From the NCBI GenBank assembly GCA_003154055.1, contig PMCH01000133.1, positions 3,551 to 10,088 of the forward strand: a stretch of 6,538 bases of DNA, read 5' to 3'. The number at the start of each line of letters is the position of its first letter. Position 1 is the stretch's first letter. Shown piece after piece: positions 1 through 6,538 of this stretch. Origin of the DNA: Acidobacteriaceae bacterium. GTDB lineage: Bacteria > Acidobacteriota > Terriglobia > Terriglobales > Acidobacteriaceae. The notes beneath the pieces were generated by a model. That model was not told the origin of the DNA, made no database searches, and saw only the letters and a program-made list of their open reading frames with translations. Made by a program: the position numbers and the translations under genes.

Positions 1-1094
<1,094 letters not shown>

Positions 1095-3500
1095 TCAGTG
1101 TTTCTCCGCGTAGGTTGAGGAGGAAATATTTTGTGTGCCGGAAGGAAGGTCCGCGGTTCCTGTCAACTCCGCAAACAACGGTGAGACCGCAAACAGCAGG
1201 GGTTCCGCATTCATCACCGCGTCCTGTTTGCGCCACTCGAAGTAGGCGGACGGCCCCGGTGCTTTGAGCAGAGGGCGTCCTTGCCATGCTACGGATGTTC
1301 CGCCAATCACGACGAGGTGTACCAGGTGCTCGCCTTCAATCCGGCAATAGAGAACTTCGGCGTCAGAGGACCAGGGACCGAAACTCCAGGGCCGCTTGTC
1401 GAGCGCGAAACAGAATCCCTGATTTTGGTACCGATCAGTCAATTCATAAACCTGAACCGCCGCATGCCGCATACCGACGAGCCTCGCCCCGCTATCCTGA
1501 CGCGCGGCTGTCGAGTGCACCATGAGAACGGTTGCGACCTCTGCCGGAAGCTGCACGTGACCGTGACACCGCACCACTGGCGCAGGCTTAAACTTGCCGT
1601 AGGCCGGGGAGACGAGACTGCGGGTGATATCGGTTTTCAGGGGCGTTCCTTCATGCATGAACAGGCTGAGGGCAGGACGCTCGCGGGAATCCGCGCGGGC
1701 CGGGTCTGAACTCACCAGGATTTTCTGGCCGTCCTCGCGAACCTCAAGATCGGGGCAGATGTGCCACAGAAGTTCCAGTTCGTGTTCGCGCTGGCCGACC
1801 GCCACGTCGCGCACCAGCCATGGTCCACCATTGATCTTGAGCACGCAACGGCGATGAGTTACGGGATCAGCCAAGCGTGCATAGCCATCGTGGCTCCCGG
1901 CGAAATAACTGAAGGTCTTTCCAGCCGTCCAATTCTCCACGCAGGTCGTTGGAATCGCAGTCCAGGAAAATGGTTCGTCGGGAACGGCCTGATCCACTCC
2001 GTCCACGCGCAAGGTGTTGTGTGCCGCCGTGCCGCGGAACGTATTGCGATCGGCGGGCTCCCCGGATATGTAAACGCCACTTCCGGAATCCACCAGCCAC
2101 CGCTGTCCATCCAGCGTGAGGCGAAGGCTGAGCGCGTCCGCGTGGCCGTGTCCAGATCGGCCCACGCCCTGCGGACCGGCATCCACCACTGTTTGCTGAG
2201 CGAACGGTTGCGAATCCGCGAGGATGTAGAGTCCGCCATCGGAGAATGCGGCAGATTGCGACTCCGCATTGCCCGCCTCGCCACACAAGCCGGTGACCGC
2301 GTGCTCCCCGAACAACCAGATGGATTCCTCGGTTAGGCGAGCCGCCGAGAGATCGCTGCGTCCGTAAGCCAGCGCTCCGAGAGCCAGCGGATCCGTCATG
2401 TGCTCGGTGTGGTTGCGCTGCGAACTGAACACCCGGCCGCCATCATCATCGCCAAAACCCTCTGGCGGACCTGCCTGGGACAGAGCCTGAACCACGTTCA
2501 GCATCTTGCCCAGCGTTTCATCGAACACAGCCGGGATGTCGCGTCCATTTTGGGCTGCCAGCATCCGGGCATGCAGAAAGAAATCCAGCGCGTAAACGTG
2601 GTAGTGCAGCGACTGTTCGAAGTAAACACCATCCGGGCGCACCTGGCGCTGCGCCTCATGCAGCACGATCTTCCACCCCGCTTCTCTCCAGCGCGAGGCC
2701 GCCTGAACTTGAGGATACAAAGTTCCGATGAAGAACAACGCGACCGCTTCCCCCAGCAAATGCGTGTTGGGGGAAAAATAGGTGGAAAGGAAGCGCTCGA
2801 TGTAGCGTCCGTGAAACGCGAGCGCCGGCAGAAGTTCCTTGCGGAAATCCTCGTGTCCAGGCGCCTCCGCGAGCAGTTGGTCCATCCAGATCCAAGACAA
2901 GCTGCGGAACGCTACTTCCAGCGTGCTCCCCCAGTTGATTCCCAGCGGGTAGGCATTGGCGCACATCCAACTGCGCCATTGAGAGACCAATTCGCGGATG
3001 TACTTCTCGTCGTTGCTGAGCAGCCAGGCCTTGGCCAGCGTGACCAGATGCTGGTGCCGGTTCAACTCCCAGGTGACCTTGTGGTCCCCGACCGCAGCGA
3101 ACTCAAGAAATGGAATTTCAGACCAGGGTTCGAGCGGAGACCGCTTTCCGTGGACGCGGTCCAGATGCCAGTCAATCTCCGGCCCGTAGTCGAGATTTTC
3201 GTAGCCCAGCAGGCGGAAACGATGGGCGCAAATTGCGTCCCCTTCGCGAAGAATTTCAGTCGCCTGTTCGGGCAGGCGCTTGCGGAGAAGGTCGAGGCGC
3301 TCCGGGATCTCGCTGGCAGAGAAAAAGAACTTGCCCGGCCGCACCGGGGTGTCGATCAGTCGGACGCCCGCTGGAGACCTACCCAGTCGATGACGCAGAA
3401 GGTCGCTTCGCTTGCCAATTTCCTGCCCGGCGCGCGTGCGGATTTCTTCCCAATCCATCTGGGACATGCGCGCCAGTTTGCTATGCCATCCCGAAGCCAC
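1095..3500 (-). CDS. Heparinase II/III family protein (polysaccharide lyase-like)
   Basis: 801 residues. Family members fold as an alpha/alpha toroid followed by beta-sandwich domains and cleave uronic-acid polysaccharides (heparin, alginate) by beta-elimination. The toroid domain spans about 60-390, with NTHLLGEA (245-252) and EQSLHYHVYALDF (295-307), which are candidate positions for the Asn/His/Tyr catalytic residues. The heparinase II/III domain starts near 415 and carries HGHADALSLRL (451-461), WLVDSGSGVY (468-477) and AAHNTLRVDG (492-501); His453, Asp471 and His494 fit the zinc ligands known in the PL17 fold (inferred). The N-terminal RMSQMDWEEIRTRAGQEI stretch (11-28) resembles the start of heparinase-like proteins in exopolysaccharide clusters. 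No signal peptide or membrane segment is visible. The GTG start is preceded by AGGGGA at 5 bp; ATG codons at residues 12 and 15 are alternatives. It is first in the leftward operon. Substrate unknown. Confidence 0.9.
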   Translation of the reverse strand: MASGWHSKLARMSQMDWEEIRTRAGQEIGKRSDLLRHRLGRSPAGVRLIDTPVRPGKFFFSASEIPERLDLLRKRLPEQATEILREGDAICAHRFRLLGYENLDYGPEIDWHLDRVHGKRSPLEPWSEIPFLEFAAVGDHKVTWELNRHQHLVTLAKAWLLSNDEKYIRELVSQWRSWMCANAYPLGINWGSTLEVAFRSLSWIWMDQLLAEAPGHEDFRKELLPALAFHGRYIERFLSTYFSPNTHLLGEAVALFFIGTLYPQVQAASRWREAGWKIVLHEAQRQVRPDGVYFEQSLHYHVYALDFFLHARMLAAQNGRDIPAVFDETLGKMLNVVQALSQAGPPEGFGDDDGGRVFSSQRNHTEHMTDPLALGALAYGRSDLSAARLTEESIWLFGEHAVTGLCGEAGNAESQSAAFSDGGLYILADSQPFAQQTVVDAGPQGVGRSGHGHADALSLRLTLDGQRWLVDSGSGVYISGEPADRNTFRGTAAHNTLRVDGVDQAVPDEPFSWTAIPTTCVENWTAGKTFSYFAGSHDGYARLADPVTHRRCVLKINGGPWLVRDVAVGQREHELELLWHICPDLEVREDGQKILVSSDPARADSRERPALSLFMHEGTPLKTDITRSLVSPAYGKFKPAPVVRCHGHVQLPAEVATVLMVHSTAARQDSGARLVGMRHAAVQVYELTDRYQNQGFCFALDKRPWSFGPWSSDAEVLYCRIEGEHLVHLVVIGGTSVAWQGRPLLKAPGPSAYFEWRKQDAVMNAEPLLFAVSPLFAELTGTADLPSGTQNISSSTYAEKH
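1103..1107 (-). promoter_or_regulatory. Ribosome binding site of the amidotransferase gene
   Basis: GGAGA, read leftward, ends 8 bases before the ATG at 1094. It lies inside the last codons of the heparinase-family gene. Together with the directly abutting TGA and ATG this predicts translational coupling of the two genes. Confidence 0.6.
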
Positions 3501-3504
3501 AGAT

Positions 3505-3510
3505 TCCCCT
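3505..3510 (-). promoter_or_regulatory. Ribosome binding site deciding the GTG start at 3500
   Basis: AGGGGA read leftward, 4-5 bases before GTG 3500. No comparable purine run was noted in front of the internal ATG codons at residues 12 and 15, which favours the GTG start. Confidence 0.6.
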
Positions 3511-3585
3511 ATCTTACATGTCGAAAAGGCTGGTTTTCGCCAGGACGCCTAGTCCTCCCTGCGTGTCCTGTGCAGGAAGTCAGCC

Positions 3586-3600
3586 GCAAGACTGGGGCCA
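3586..3600 (-). promoter_or_regulatory. Candidate sigma-54 (-24/-12) promoter of the heparinase-amidotransferase operon
   Basis: Read leftward from 3600 the sequence is TGGCCCCAGTCTTGC. It matches the sigma-54 consensus TGGCACG-N4-TTGC at TGGC, at the C in position 6 and at all of TTGC, with the obligatory GG-N10-GC spacing. Transcription would start near 3574, giving a leader of about 74 bases before GTG 3500. The perfect palindrome TCCTG-TG-CAGGA (3566-3577) would lie at the start site. Predicted from sequence only. Confidence 0.5.
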
Positions 3601-3691
3601 ATATTTCCCCCTCAGGGGACGTAATCCGCCTCCTGTAACCTTCTCTGCAGGCTGGAGTTTGCGGCTGGCATGAACTACGCGCGAGTCAAGA

Positions 3692-3706
3692 TGGACCATT
3701 TTGTCC
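3692..3706 (+). promoter_or_regulatory. Candidate activator-binding site, copy 1
   Basis: TGGACCATTTTGTCC has the pattern TGGA-N5-TTGTCC and contains the inverted repeat GGAC-N6-GTCC (3693-3706). It matches the copy at 3726-3740 in all ten fixed positions. Its centre is about 125 bases upstream of the predicted leftward transcription start and about 175 bases upstream of the rightward one, the usual distance range for enhancers of sigma-54 promoters. Confidence 0.35.
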
Positions 3707-3722
3707 CAAGCCGGTTCCCACC

Positions 3723-3744
3723 AAGTGGAAAAAATTGTCCACTT
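3723..3744 (+). promoter_or_regulatory. Candidate activator-binding site, copy 2, within a 7+7 inverted repeat
   Basis: AAGTGGA (3723-3729) and TCCACTT (3738-3744) form a perfect 7-base inverted repeat around an 8-base AT-rich centre. Inside it, 3726-3740 repeats the TGGA-N5-TTGTCC pattern of copy 1. The two dyad centres are 34 bases apart, close to three helical turns. It is not followed by a T-run typical of a terminator that would make sense here, because both flanking genes point away from it. Confidence 0.4.
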
Positions 3745-3791
3745 TTTGCCCAGGGCCGGCCCGCCTGGAAGTAACGTTCGGAATCTATCTA

Positions 3792-3804
3792 TAAGGTGTT
3801 GATA
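3792..3804 (-). promoter_or_regulatory. IHF-like binding site
   Basis: Read leftward, TATCAACACCTTA fits the IHF consensus WATCAR-N4-TTR exactly, and it sits in the AT-rich stretch 3784-3820. It lies between the dyad repeats and the rightward sigma-54 element, about 75 bases upstream of the predicted start, where IHF bends DNA in many sigma-54 promoters. Short consensus matches occur by chance, and whether this organism has a true IHF or only HU-like proteins is unknown. Confidence 0.35.
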
Positions 3805-3848
3805 ATAATGGCGTTAAATGTACGGTCCGCGGTTCGGTTAGGCGCCGA

Positions 3849-3863
3849 TGGCGGCTGGTTTGC
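3849..3863 (+). promoter_or_regulatory. Candidate sigma-54 (-24/-12) promoter of the dehydrogenase operon
   Basis: TGGCGGCTGGTTTGC, followed by T, matches TGGC and TTGC of the sigma-54 consensus with exact GG-N10-GC spacing; positions 5-7 differ from ACG. Transcription would begin near 3875, leaving a leader of about 65 bases before TTG 3941. The element overlaps the in-frame ATG at 3848, so that ATG would lie upstream of the transcript. Predicted from sequence only. Confidence 0.45.
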
Positions 3864-3926
3864 TATTCCATTCACTCGGGGTTGCTATAGTTCACAGAGC
3901 AGTTCCGTCATTCATTTGGGACTTAC

Positions 3927-3934
3927 AGGGGGGA
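3927..3934 (+). promoter_or_regulatory. Strong ribosome binding site deciding the TTG start at 3941
   Basis: AGGGGGGA ends 6 bases before TTG 3941, ideal spacing. The competing ATG at 3848 has only a weak AGG before it. This site and the position of the GxGxxG motif fix the start of the dehydrogenase. Confidence 0.7.
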
Positions 3935-3940
3935 CTCGGT

Positions 3941-5266
3941 TTGGGCCAGTCAGTCAGCATTTTCGGGTTGGGATATGTGGGGTCGGTTTCGGCCGCATGC
4001 TTTGCCTCCAAAGGGCACAACGTCATCGGCGTGGACGTGAGTCGCGCCAAGGTGGAGATGATGGATTCGGGCCGCAGCCCGATCGTCGAAGCCCAGGTGA
4101 GCGAACTGATCGCCGCTGCCAACAAGGTGGGCCACCTGCACGCGACCACCGACGCCACGCAGGCCGTGCTGAACTCCGACGTTTCGTTCGTTTGCGTCGG
4201 TACGCCCAGCCTGAAGAATGGCAAGCTCGATTTGAGCCACATCGAAGCGGTGGCCAGAGAGATTGGCGCTGCCATCAAACAGAAGAAGTCACCACACGTT
4301 TTCGTTCTGCGCAGCACGGTGTTGCCGGGGACTACCGAGACCGTCGTCCTGCCGATCCTGGAAAAAGAAAGCGGCAAGCAGTGTGGCCGGGACTTCACGG
4401 TCTGCTACAACCCGGAGTTCATGCGCGAAGGCAGCGCGGTGGCAGATTTCCTGAATCCGCCCTACACGATTCTCGGGGCGAGTGACAGCAACCATCTTGC
4501 GCCTCTGCGCGAGCTTTATAAGGACACGCCCGGCACTCTTTACGAGACGTCGATTCCGGTGGCGGAAATGGTCAAGTATTTTTCGAACTGCTATCACGCC
4601 GTGAAAGTCGGTTTCGCCAACGAGATGGGCACGATGTGTAAACACCTGGGCGTGGACGCACAGGCGGTCACGAAGATCTTCACTTCCGACACCAAGCTGA
4701 ACATCTCCGGGGCGTACCTGTCGCCGGGCTTTGCCTTCGGTGGCTCCTGCCTGCCCAAGGATCTGCGGGCCATTACCTACAAGGCCAAGGAACTGGATCT
4801 GAAACTTCCCCTGCTGGAATCGCTCATGCCGAGTAATGCCGAGCACGTGGACCGCGCCATCGAGATGGTCCTGAGCACGGGAAAGAGGAGAATTGCTCAG
4901 CTCGGCCTGAGCTTCAAGGCCGGCACCGACGATCTGCGCGAGAGTCCGCAGGTGCAGGTGATCAAGCGTCTGATGGGCGAAGGGCTCGAAGTCCGAATCT
5001 GGGACGAAGACGTTTCGCTCGGCCGCCTGGCGGGGGCGAACCGGCAATACATCGAGGAAGTGATTCCGCACATCGGGTCGGTGCTGTCAGCGGACCTGGA
5101 AGGGGTGTTGAAGGGGGCTGAAGTCGTGATCCTGGGCAACAAGTCGGCGAGCCGGGAACAGCTGGCAAAGTACCTGAAGCCCGAACAGATTGTGATTGAC
5201 CTGATCCACTTGGACCCCACGCGGCGTCCGGTAGGCGCCAGGTCTTACGAGGGGATTTGCTGGTAG
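3941..5266 (+). CDS. algD: GDP-mannose 6-dehydrogenase (AlgD-like, UDP-glucose/GDP-mannose dehydrogenase family)
   Basis: 441 residues from TTG 3941. It oxidises a nucleotide sugar twice with NAD, most likely GDP-mannose to GDP-mannuronate, the committed step to a uronic-acid polymer. The Rossmann motif GLGYVG is at 9-14, with Asp32 (VDVS) for the NAD ribose. VCVGTPS (84-90), RSTVLPGTT (124-132), NPEFMREG (157-164), Lys212 and the catalytic Cys270 in FAFGGSCLPKD follow; the C-terminal domain has SFKAGTDDLRESP (324-336). Resemblance to Pseudomonas AlgD, recalled from memory, runs end to end, including IEEVIPHIGS and the terminal EGICW; AlgD is 436 residues with its cysteine at 268. This favours GDP-mannose over UDP-glucose, though the sugar is not proven. 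An in-frame ATG at 3848 would add 31 residues without family resemblance. It heads the rightward operon, behind a candidate sigma-54 promoter. Confidence 0.93.
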   Translation: MGQSVSIFGLGYVGSVSAACFASKGHNVIGVDVSRAKVEMMDSGRSPIVEAQVSELIAAANKVGHLHATTDATQAVLNSDVSFVCVGTPSLKNGKLDLSHIEAVAREIGAAIKQKKSPHVFVLRSTVLPGTTETVVLPILEKESGKQCGRDFTVCYNPEFMREGSAVADFLNPPYTILGASDSNHLAPLRELYKDTPGTLYETSIPVAEMVKYFSNCYHAVKVGFANEMGTMCKHLGVDAQAVTKIFTSDTKLNISGAYLSPGFAFGGSCLPKDLRAITYKAKELDLKLPLLESLMPSNAEHVDRAIEMVLSTGKRRIAQLGLSFKAGTDDLRESPQVQVIKRLMGEGLEVRIWDEDVSLGRLAGANRQYIEEVIPHIGSVLSADLEGVLKGAEVVILGNKSASREQLAKYLKPEQIVIDLIHLDPTRRPVGARSYEGICW

Positions 5267-5285
5267 GCAAGTGCTGCGGACAACC

Positions 5286-6317
5286 ATGAAGTTCCACCCG
5301 ATCGATTTCAAGGCCGCCGACTGGAAGCTGCTTGACAGCTTCGAAGATCGGACTGTGTTTCAGACCCGGGAGTGGCTTCAGTTTGTGAGTGAATGTCAGG
5401 GCGCTGCGCCGGTACTCGCTGAATTACGCGAGGGAGCGGAGGTTTGGGGATACTTCACCGGGTTGACCTTCTCGAAATTTGGTCTCAAGGTGCTGGGCAG
5501 TTCGTTCCCTGGATGGACGACGCCGTACATCGGTTTCAACCTCAGGACGGGCGTTTCGCGGCGCGCTGCGCTCGAAGCGCTGGAGAGGTTTGCCTGGGAC
5601 GATTTGAAGTGCCTGCACCTCGAAGTCTCCGATCCCCACTTCACGTTCGACGACGCCGAGGCGTTAGGGTTCAAGGCTGAGTATTACGGTTCCTACCGCA
5701 CCGACCTCACCAAGCCCGAAGCTGAACTGTTTAACGGCATGGATAGCGCCTGCCGCCGCTGTGTTCGTAAGGCTGAAAAGAGCGGCGTCAAGATTGAAGA
5801 GGCGCACGACCTGGCTTTCGCCGACGAGTATTACGAGCAGTTGAAAGACGTCTTCGCCAAACAGAGCCTGGTTCCGACCTATTCAGTGGACCGGGTGCGC
5901 TCGCTGGTGAAGAATCTGGAGCCGACTGGCCGCTTGCTGCTGATCCGGGCGCGTGATCCGGAAGGGAAGTGCATCGCCACCGGAATCTATCCCGGGTATA
6001 ACAAGATTGCGGAGTTCTGGGGGAACGCCAGCTTCCGCGCCTACCAGAACCTGCGCCCGAACGAGGCCTGCCACTGGTATGCGATCCGCCACTGGAAACA
6101 GCGGGGCACGGAGATCTTCGATTGGGGCGGCGAAGGTACGTACAAGGAAAAGTACGGATGCAAGCCGCATCGCGTGCCCTGGTTTACGAAGTCGCGTTAC
6201 CAGATCGTTGGGGCGCTGCGCAACGAGGCCCGCAACATGTTTGCGCGCAAGCAGAAGTTTCTTGGATGGTTGCAGGGCAACCGCACGGCCGCAGAACGCG
6301 CGCCGGCGGAGGAATAG
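5286..6317 (+). CDS. FemAB-like GNAT-fold acyltransferase
   Basis: 343 residues from ATG 5286. It resembles the FemAB-like/GNAT proteins (Acetyltransf_6 type) with two tandem GNAT-like halves that occur in polysaccharide and cell-envelope clusters and transfer an acyl or aminoacyl group to an amino or hydroxyl group. Visible marks: VFQTREWLQFV (24-34); the basic RRCVRKAEKSGVKI segment (157-170) that usually links the halves; and GIYPGYNKIAEFWGNASF, then HWYAIRHWKQRGTEIFDWGGEGTYKEKYG (about 233-291), the conserved GNAT core. No signal peptide or membrane helix is seen, so it probably acts in the cytoplasm on a precursor. It begins 19 bases after the dehydrogenase stop, with GGA 5 bases before the ATG. 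An in-frame GTG at 5271 would add 5 residues; neither ribosome binding site is strong. The chemical group and acceptor cannot be read from sequence. Confidence 0.8.
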   Translation: MKFHPIDFKAADWKLLDSFEDRTVFQTREWLQFVSECQGAAPVLAELREGAEVWGYFTGLTFSKFGLKVLGSSFPGWTTPYIGFNLRTGVSRRAALEALERFAWDDLKCLHLEVSDPHFTFDDAEALGFKAEYYGSYRTDLTKPEAELFNGMDSACRRCVRKAEKSGVKIEEAHDLAFADEYYEQLKDVFAKQSLVPTYSVDRVRSLVKNLEPTGRLLLIRARDPEGKCIATGIYPGYNKIAEFWGNASFRAYQNLRPNEACHWYAIRHWKQRGTEIFDWGGEGTYKEKYGCKPHRVPWFTKSRYQIVGALRNEARNMFARKQKFLGWLQGNRTAAERAPAEE

Positions 6318-6322
6318 AGGCT

Positions 6323-6328
6323 GGGGGA
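6323..6328 (+). promoter_or_regulatory. Ribosome binding site of the sulfotransferase gene
   Basis: GGGGGA ends 7 bases before ATG 6336, in the 18-base gap after the acyltransferase stop. It supports this ATG and cotranscription with the gene before it. Confidence 0.6.
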
Positions 6329-6335
6329 AGCGATC

Positions 6336-6538
6336 ATGGCACTGCTGCTTCGAAGAGCATTCCGGCATCTGTCGCGCGTGAGCGACGTGCTGTTCCGCCA
6401 CACGCTGCTGGAGCGGGAGATCACGATTTTCGACGACGATATCTTTCTGACTTCTTATCCACGCTCGGGGAACACCTGGACTCGCTTCCTGGTAGGAAAT
6501 GTTGTTTACCCCGATACTCCCGCTACGTTCCTGAATAT
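6336..6538 (+). CDS. Sulfotransferase domain protein (partial, C-terminus beyond right edge)
   Basis: Only the first 67 codons are visible. DIFLTSYPRSGNTWTRFLVGN (about 35-55) holds YPRSGNTW, the 5'-phosphosulfate-binding loop of PAPS-dependent sulfotransferases, placed about 40 residues from the N-terminus as is usual for soluble bacterial members. Such enzymes transfer sulfate from PAPS to a hydroxyl or amino group of sugars, lipids or other small molecules. No signal peptide or membrane segment precedes the loop, so a cytoplasmic location is likely. It lies 18 bases after the acyltransferase stop and so is probably third in the dehydrogenase operon. The catalytic His and the 3'-phosphate-binding region are outside the window, so the acceptor class cannot be judged. 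A sugar acceptor is inferred from the neighbours. Confidence 0.85.
   Translation, partial: MALLLRRAFRHLSRVSDVLFRHTLLEREITIFDDDIFLTSYPRSGNTWTRFLVGNVVYPDTPATFLN

Larger units (their letters stand above)
3501..3940. other. Divergent intergenic control region
   Basis: A 440-base non-coding gap between two divergently read operons. Open frames crossing it have no family resemblance and continue only as shadows of real genes. It contains one sigma-54-type promoter element facing each operon, a pair of dyad repeats in the middle, an IHF-like site and several short palindromes: AGGAC-N5-GTCCT at 3542-3556, TCCTG-TG-CAGGA at 3566-3577, CCCCT-C-AGGGG at 3608-3618 and GGGCCGGCCC at 3753-3762. The stretch 3784-3820 is clearly AT-richer than its surroundings. 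No RNA gene or mobile element is visible. Confidence 0.8.

Noticed and set aside
2400..3638. Long rightward open frame of 412 codons opposite the heparinase gene
   Set aside because: It is the antisense of a strongly recognisable heparinase-family gene; its product has no family resemblance and low-complexity, Arg/Pro-rich composition typical of shadow frames.
3666..3680. TGGCATGAACTACGC, a second possible rightward sigma-54 element
   Set aside because: It has GG-N10-GC spacing and a good -24 box, but the -12 box (ACGC) is poor and its leader to TTG 3941 would be about 250 bases, running through the dyad repeats.
3723..3748. Inverted repeat followed by TTTTT as a rho-independent terminator
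   Set aside because: The stem is only 7 bases and AT-rich, and both flanking operons are transcribed away from this point, so there is no transcript to end here.
3753..3762. Perfect palindrome GGGCCGGCCC
   Set aside because: Ten-base GC-only palindromes are expected at this base composition, and it has no spacing relation to the promoter elements.
3883..3891. Extended -10-like TGCTATAGT upstream of the dehydrogenase
   Set aside because: It is a fair sigma-70 extended -10 match but lacks a -35 at proper spacing, and the sigma-54 element just upstream explains the region better. It remains a possible second promoter.
3796..4485. Rightward frame starting at GTG 3796 and running into the dehydrogenase in another frame
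   Set aside because: Most of it overlaps the dehydrogenase out of frame and is Arg/Gly-rich; no domain is visible.
4289..5071. Leftward open frame of 260 codons opposite the dehydrogenase
   Set aside because: It is a shadow of the AlgD-like coding sequence; the product shows no recognisable motif.

Overview
The window is part of an extracellular or capsular polysaccharide gene cluster from a GC-rich Gram-negative-type bacterium. The gene set, the free use of GTG and TTG starts and the protein style are like soil Acidobacteriota. That placement is an impression from the protein sequences, not a computed result, and a deltaproteobacterium is not excluded. Five protein genes are visible, two of them cut by the window edges. 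No RNA gene, insertion sequence or CRISPR array was seen.

Layout. The left half (1-3500) is read leftward: a long heparinase II/III-family gene, whose stop codon directly abuts the start of an asparagine synthase-like amidotransferase that runs off the left edge. The right half (3941-6538) is read rightward: a GDP-mannose 6-dehydrogenase (AlgD-like), a FemAB/GNAT-type acyltransferase, and the first 67 codons of a sulfotransferase that runs off the right edge. Gaps within each half are 0 to 19 bases, so each half looks like one operon.

The 440-base gap between the divergent operons is the most interesting DNA here. Each operon has a sigma-54-type -24/-12 element of the form TGGC-N7-TTGC pointing at its first gene: 3600-3586 leftward and 3849-3863 rightward. 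Between them lie two copies of TGGA-N5-TTGTCC, 34 bases apart, each with dyad symmetry. An exact match to the IHF consensus lies between these repeats and the rightward promoter. This is the classic layout of an enhancer-activated, sigma-54-dependent divergent promoter pair. It is predicted from sequence only. The rightward promoter also argues that the dehydrogenase starts at TTG 3941, which has a strong ribosome binding site, and not at the upstream in-frame ATG 3848.

How the genes may work together (inference). The dehydrogenase would make GDP-mannuronate for a uronic-acid polymer. The sulfotransferase and the FemAB-like acyltransferase would modify the polymer or its precursors. The amidotransferase might convert a uronic acid to its amide. 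The heparinase-type protein is of a fold that cleaves uronic-acid polysaccharides by beta-elimination. Together they suggest an acidic, possibly sulfated, glycosaminoglycan-like exopolysaccharide made and trimmed by one coregulated locus.
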